DNA of 5,905 nt from an uncultured Ruminococcus sp. (lineage in GTDB: Bacteria; Bacillota; Clostridia; Oscillospirales; Ruminococcaceae). The notes below the pieces were generated by a model, which saw only the letters and a program-made list of their open reading frames with translations, was not told where the DNA came from and searched no databases. How positions within the stretch are numbered: the stretch's first letter is position 1; each line of letters starts with the position of its first letter. The translations under genes and the position numbers were made by a program. Location: assembly GCA_947167535.1 (NCBI GenBank), contig CAMVIL010000095.1, positions 1 through 5,905 on the forward strand. Direction: 5' to 3'. This document shows positions 5,905-5,905 of the stretch, piece after piece.

Positions 5905-5905
5905 C

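Overview
The window reads as a stretch of a Gram-positive, Clostridia-like chromosome, most plausibly a Ruminococcus/Oscillospiraceae-type bacterium. This placement is inferred from the G+C content (roughly 50%), the strong AGGAGG-type ribosome binding sites, the dense one-strand gene layout and the protein style. No marker gene proves it. Every supportable gene lies on the minus strand, so transcription runs from high to low coordinates.

From 5852 down to 899 there is a tightly packed four-gene operon for an ABC-2/Gld-type system. It encodes an ABC ATPase (5852-4899), a six-helix GldF-like permease (4895-4191), a GldG-type protein with one membrane helix at each end of a large extracytoplasmic domain (4171-2402), and a membrane-anchored DUF4340 protein (2389-899). 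Gaps between these genes are only 3, 19 and 12 nt. The ATPase and permease should form the membrane engine. GldG and the DUF4340 protein look like extracytoplasmic partners. In Bacteroidetes, GldA/GldF/GldG are linked to gliding and secretion, but the substrate of the Firmicute relatives is not known and nothing here reveals it.

Downstream is a small hypothetical gene (best start 787, stop 509; 92 aa), separated from the DUF4340 gene by a 111-nt leader. A 9-bp terminator hairpin with a T tract (484-449) closes the transcript. A near-consensus sigma-70/SigA promoter (TTGACA, 17 nt, TAAGAT with extended -10) follows immediately. It drives a separate gene at the left edge (359 to beyond 1) that encodes a YkgJ-type CxxCxxCC metal-binding protein, cut off by the window boundary.

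The plus strand carries no credible gene. One very long open frame there (488-4255) is an in-register shadow of three minus-strand genes that avoid TTA, CTA and TCA codons. I found no RNA gene, mobile element, CRISPR array or tandem repeat. The least-explained items are the Gld-like system itself, the long charged N-terminal tail of its GldG protein, and the small conserved-looking gene at its end.
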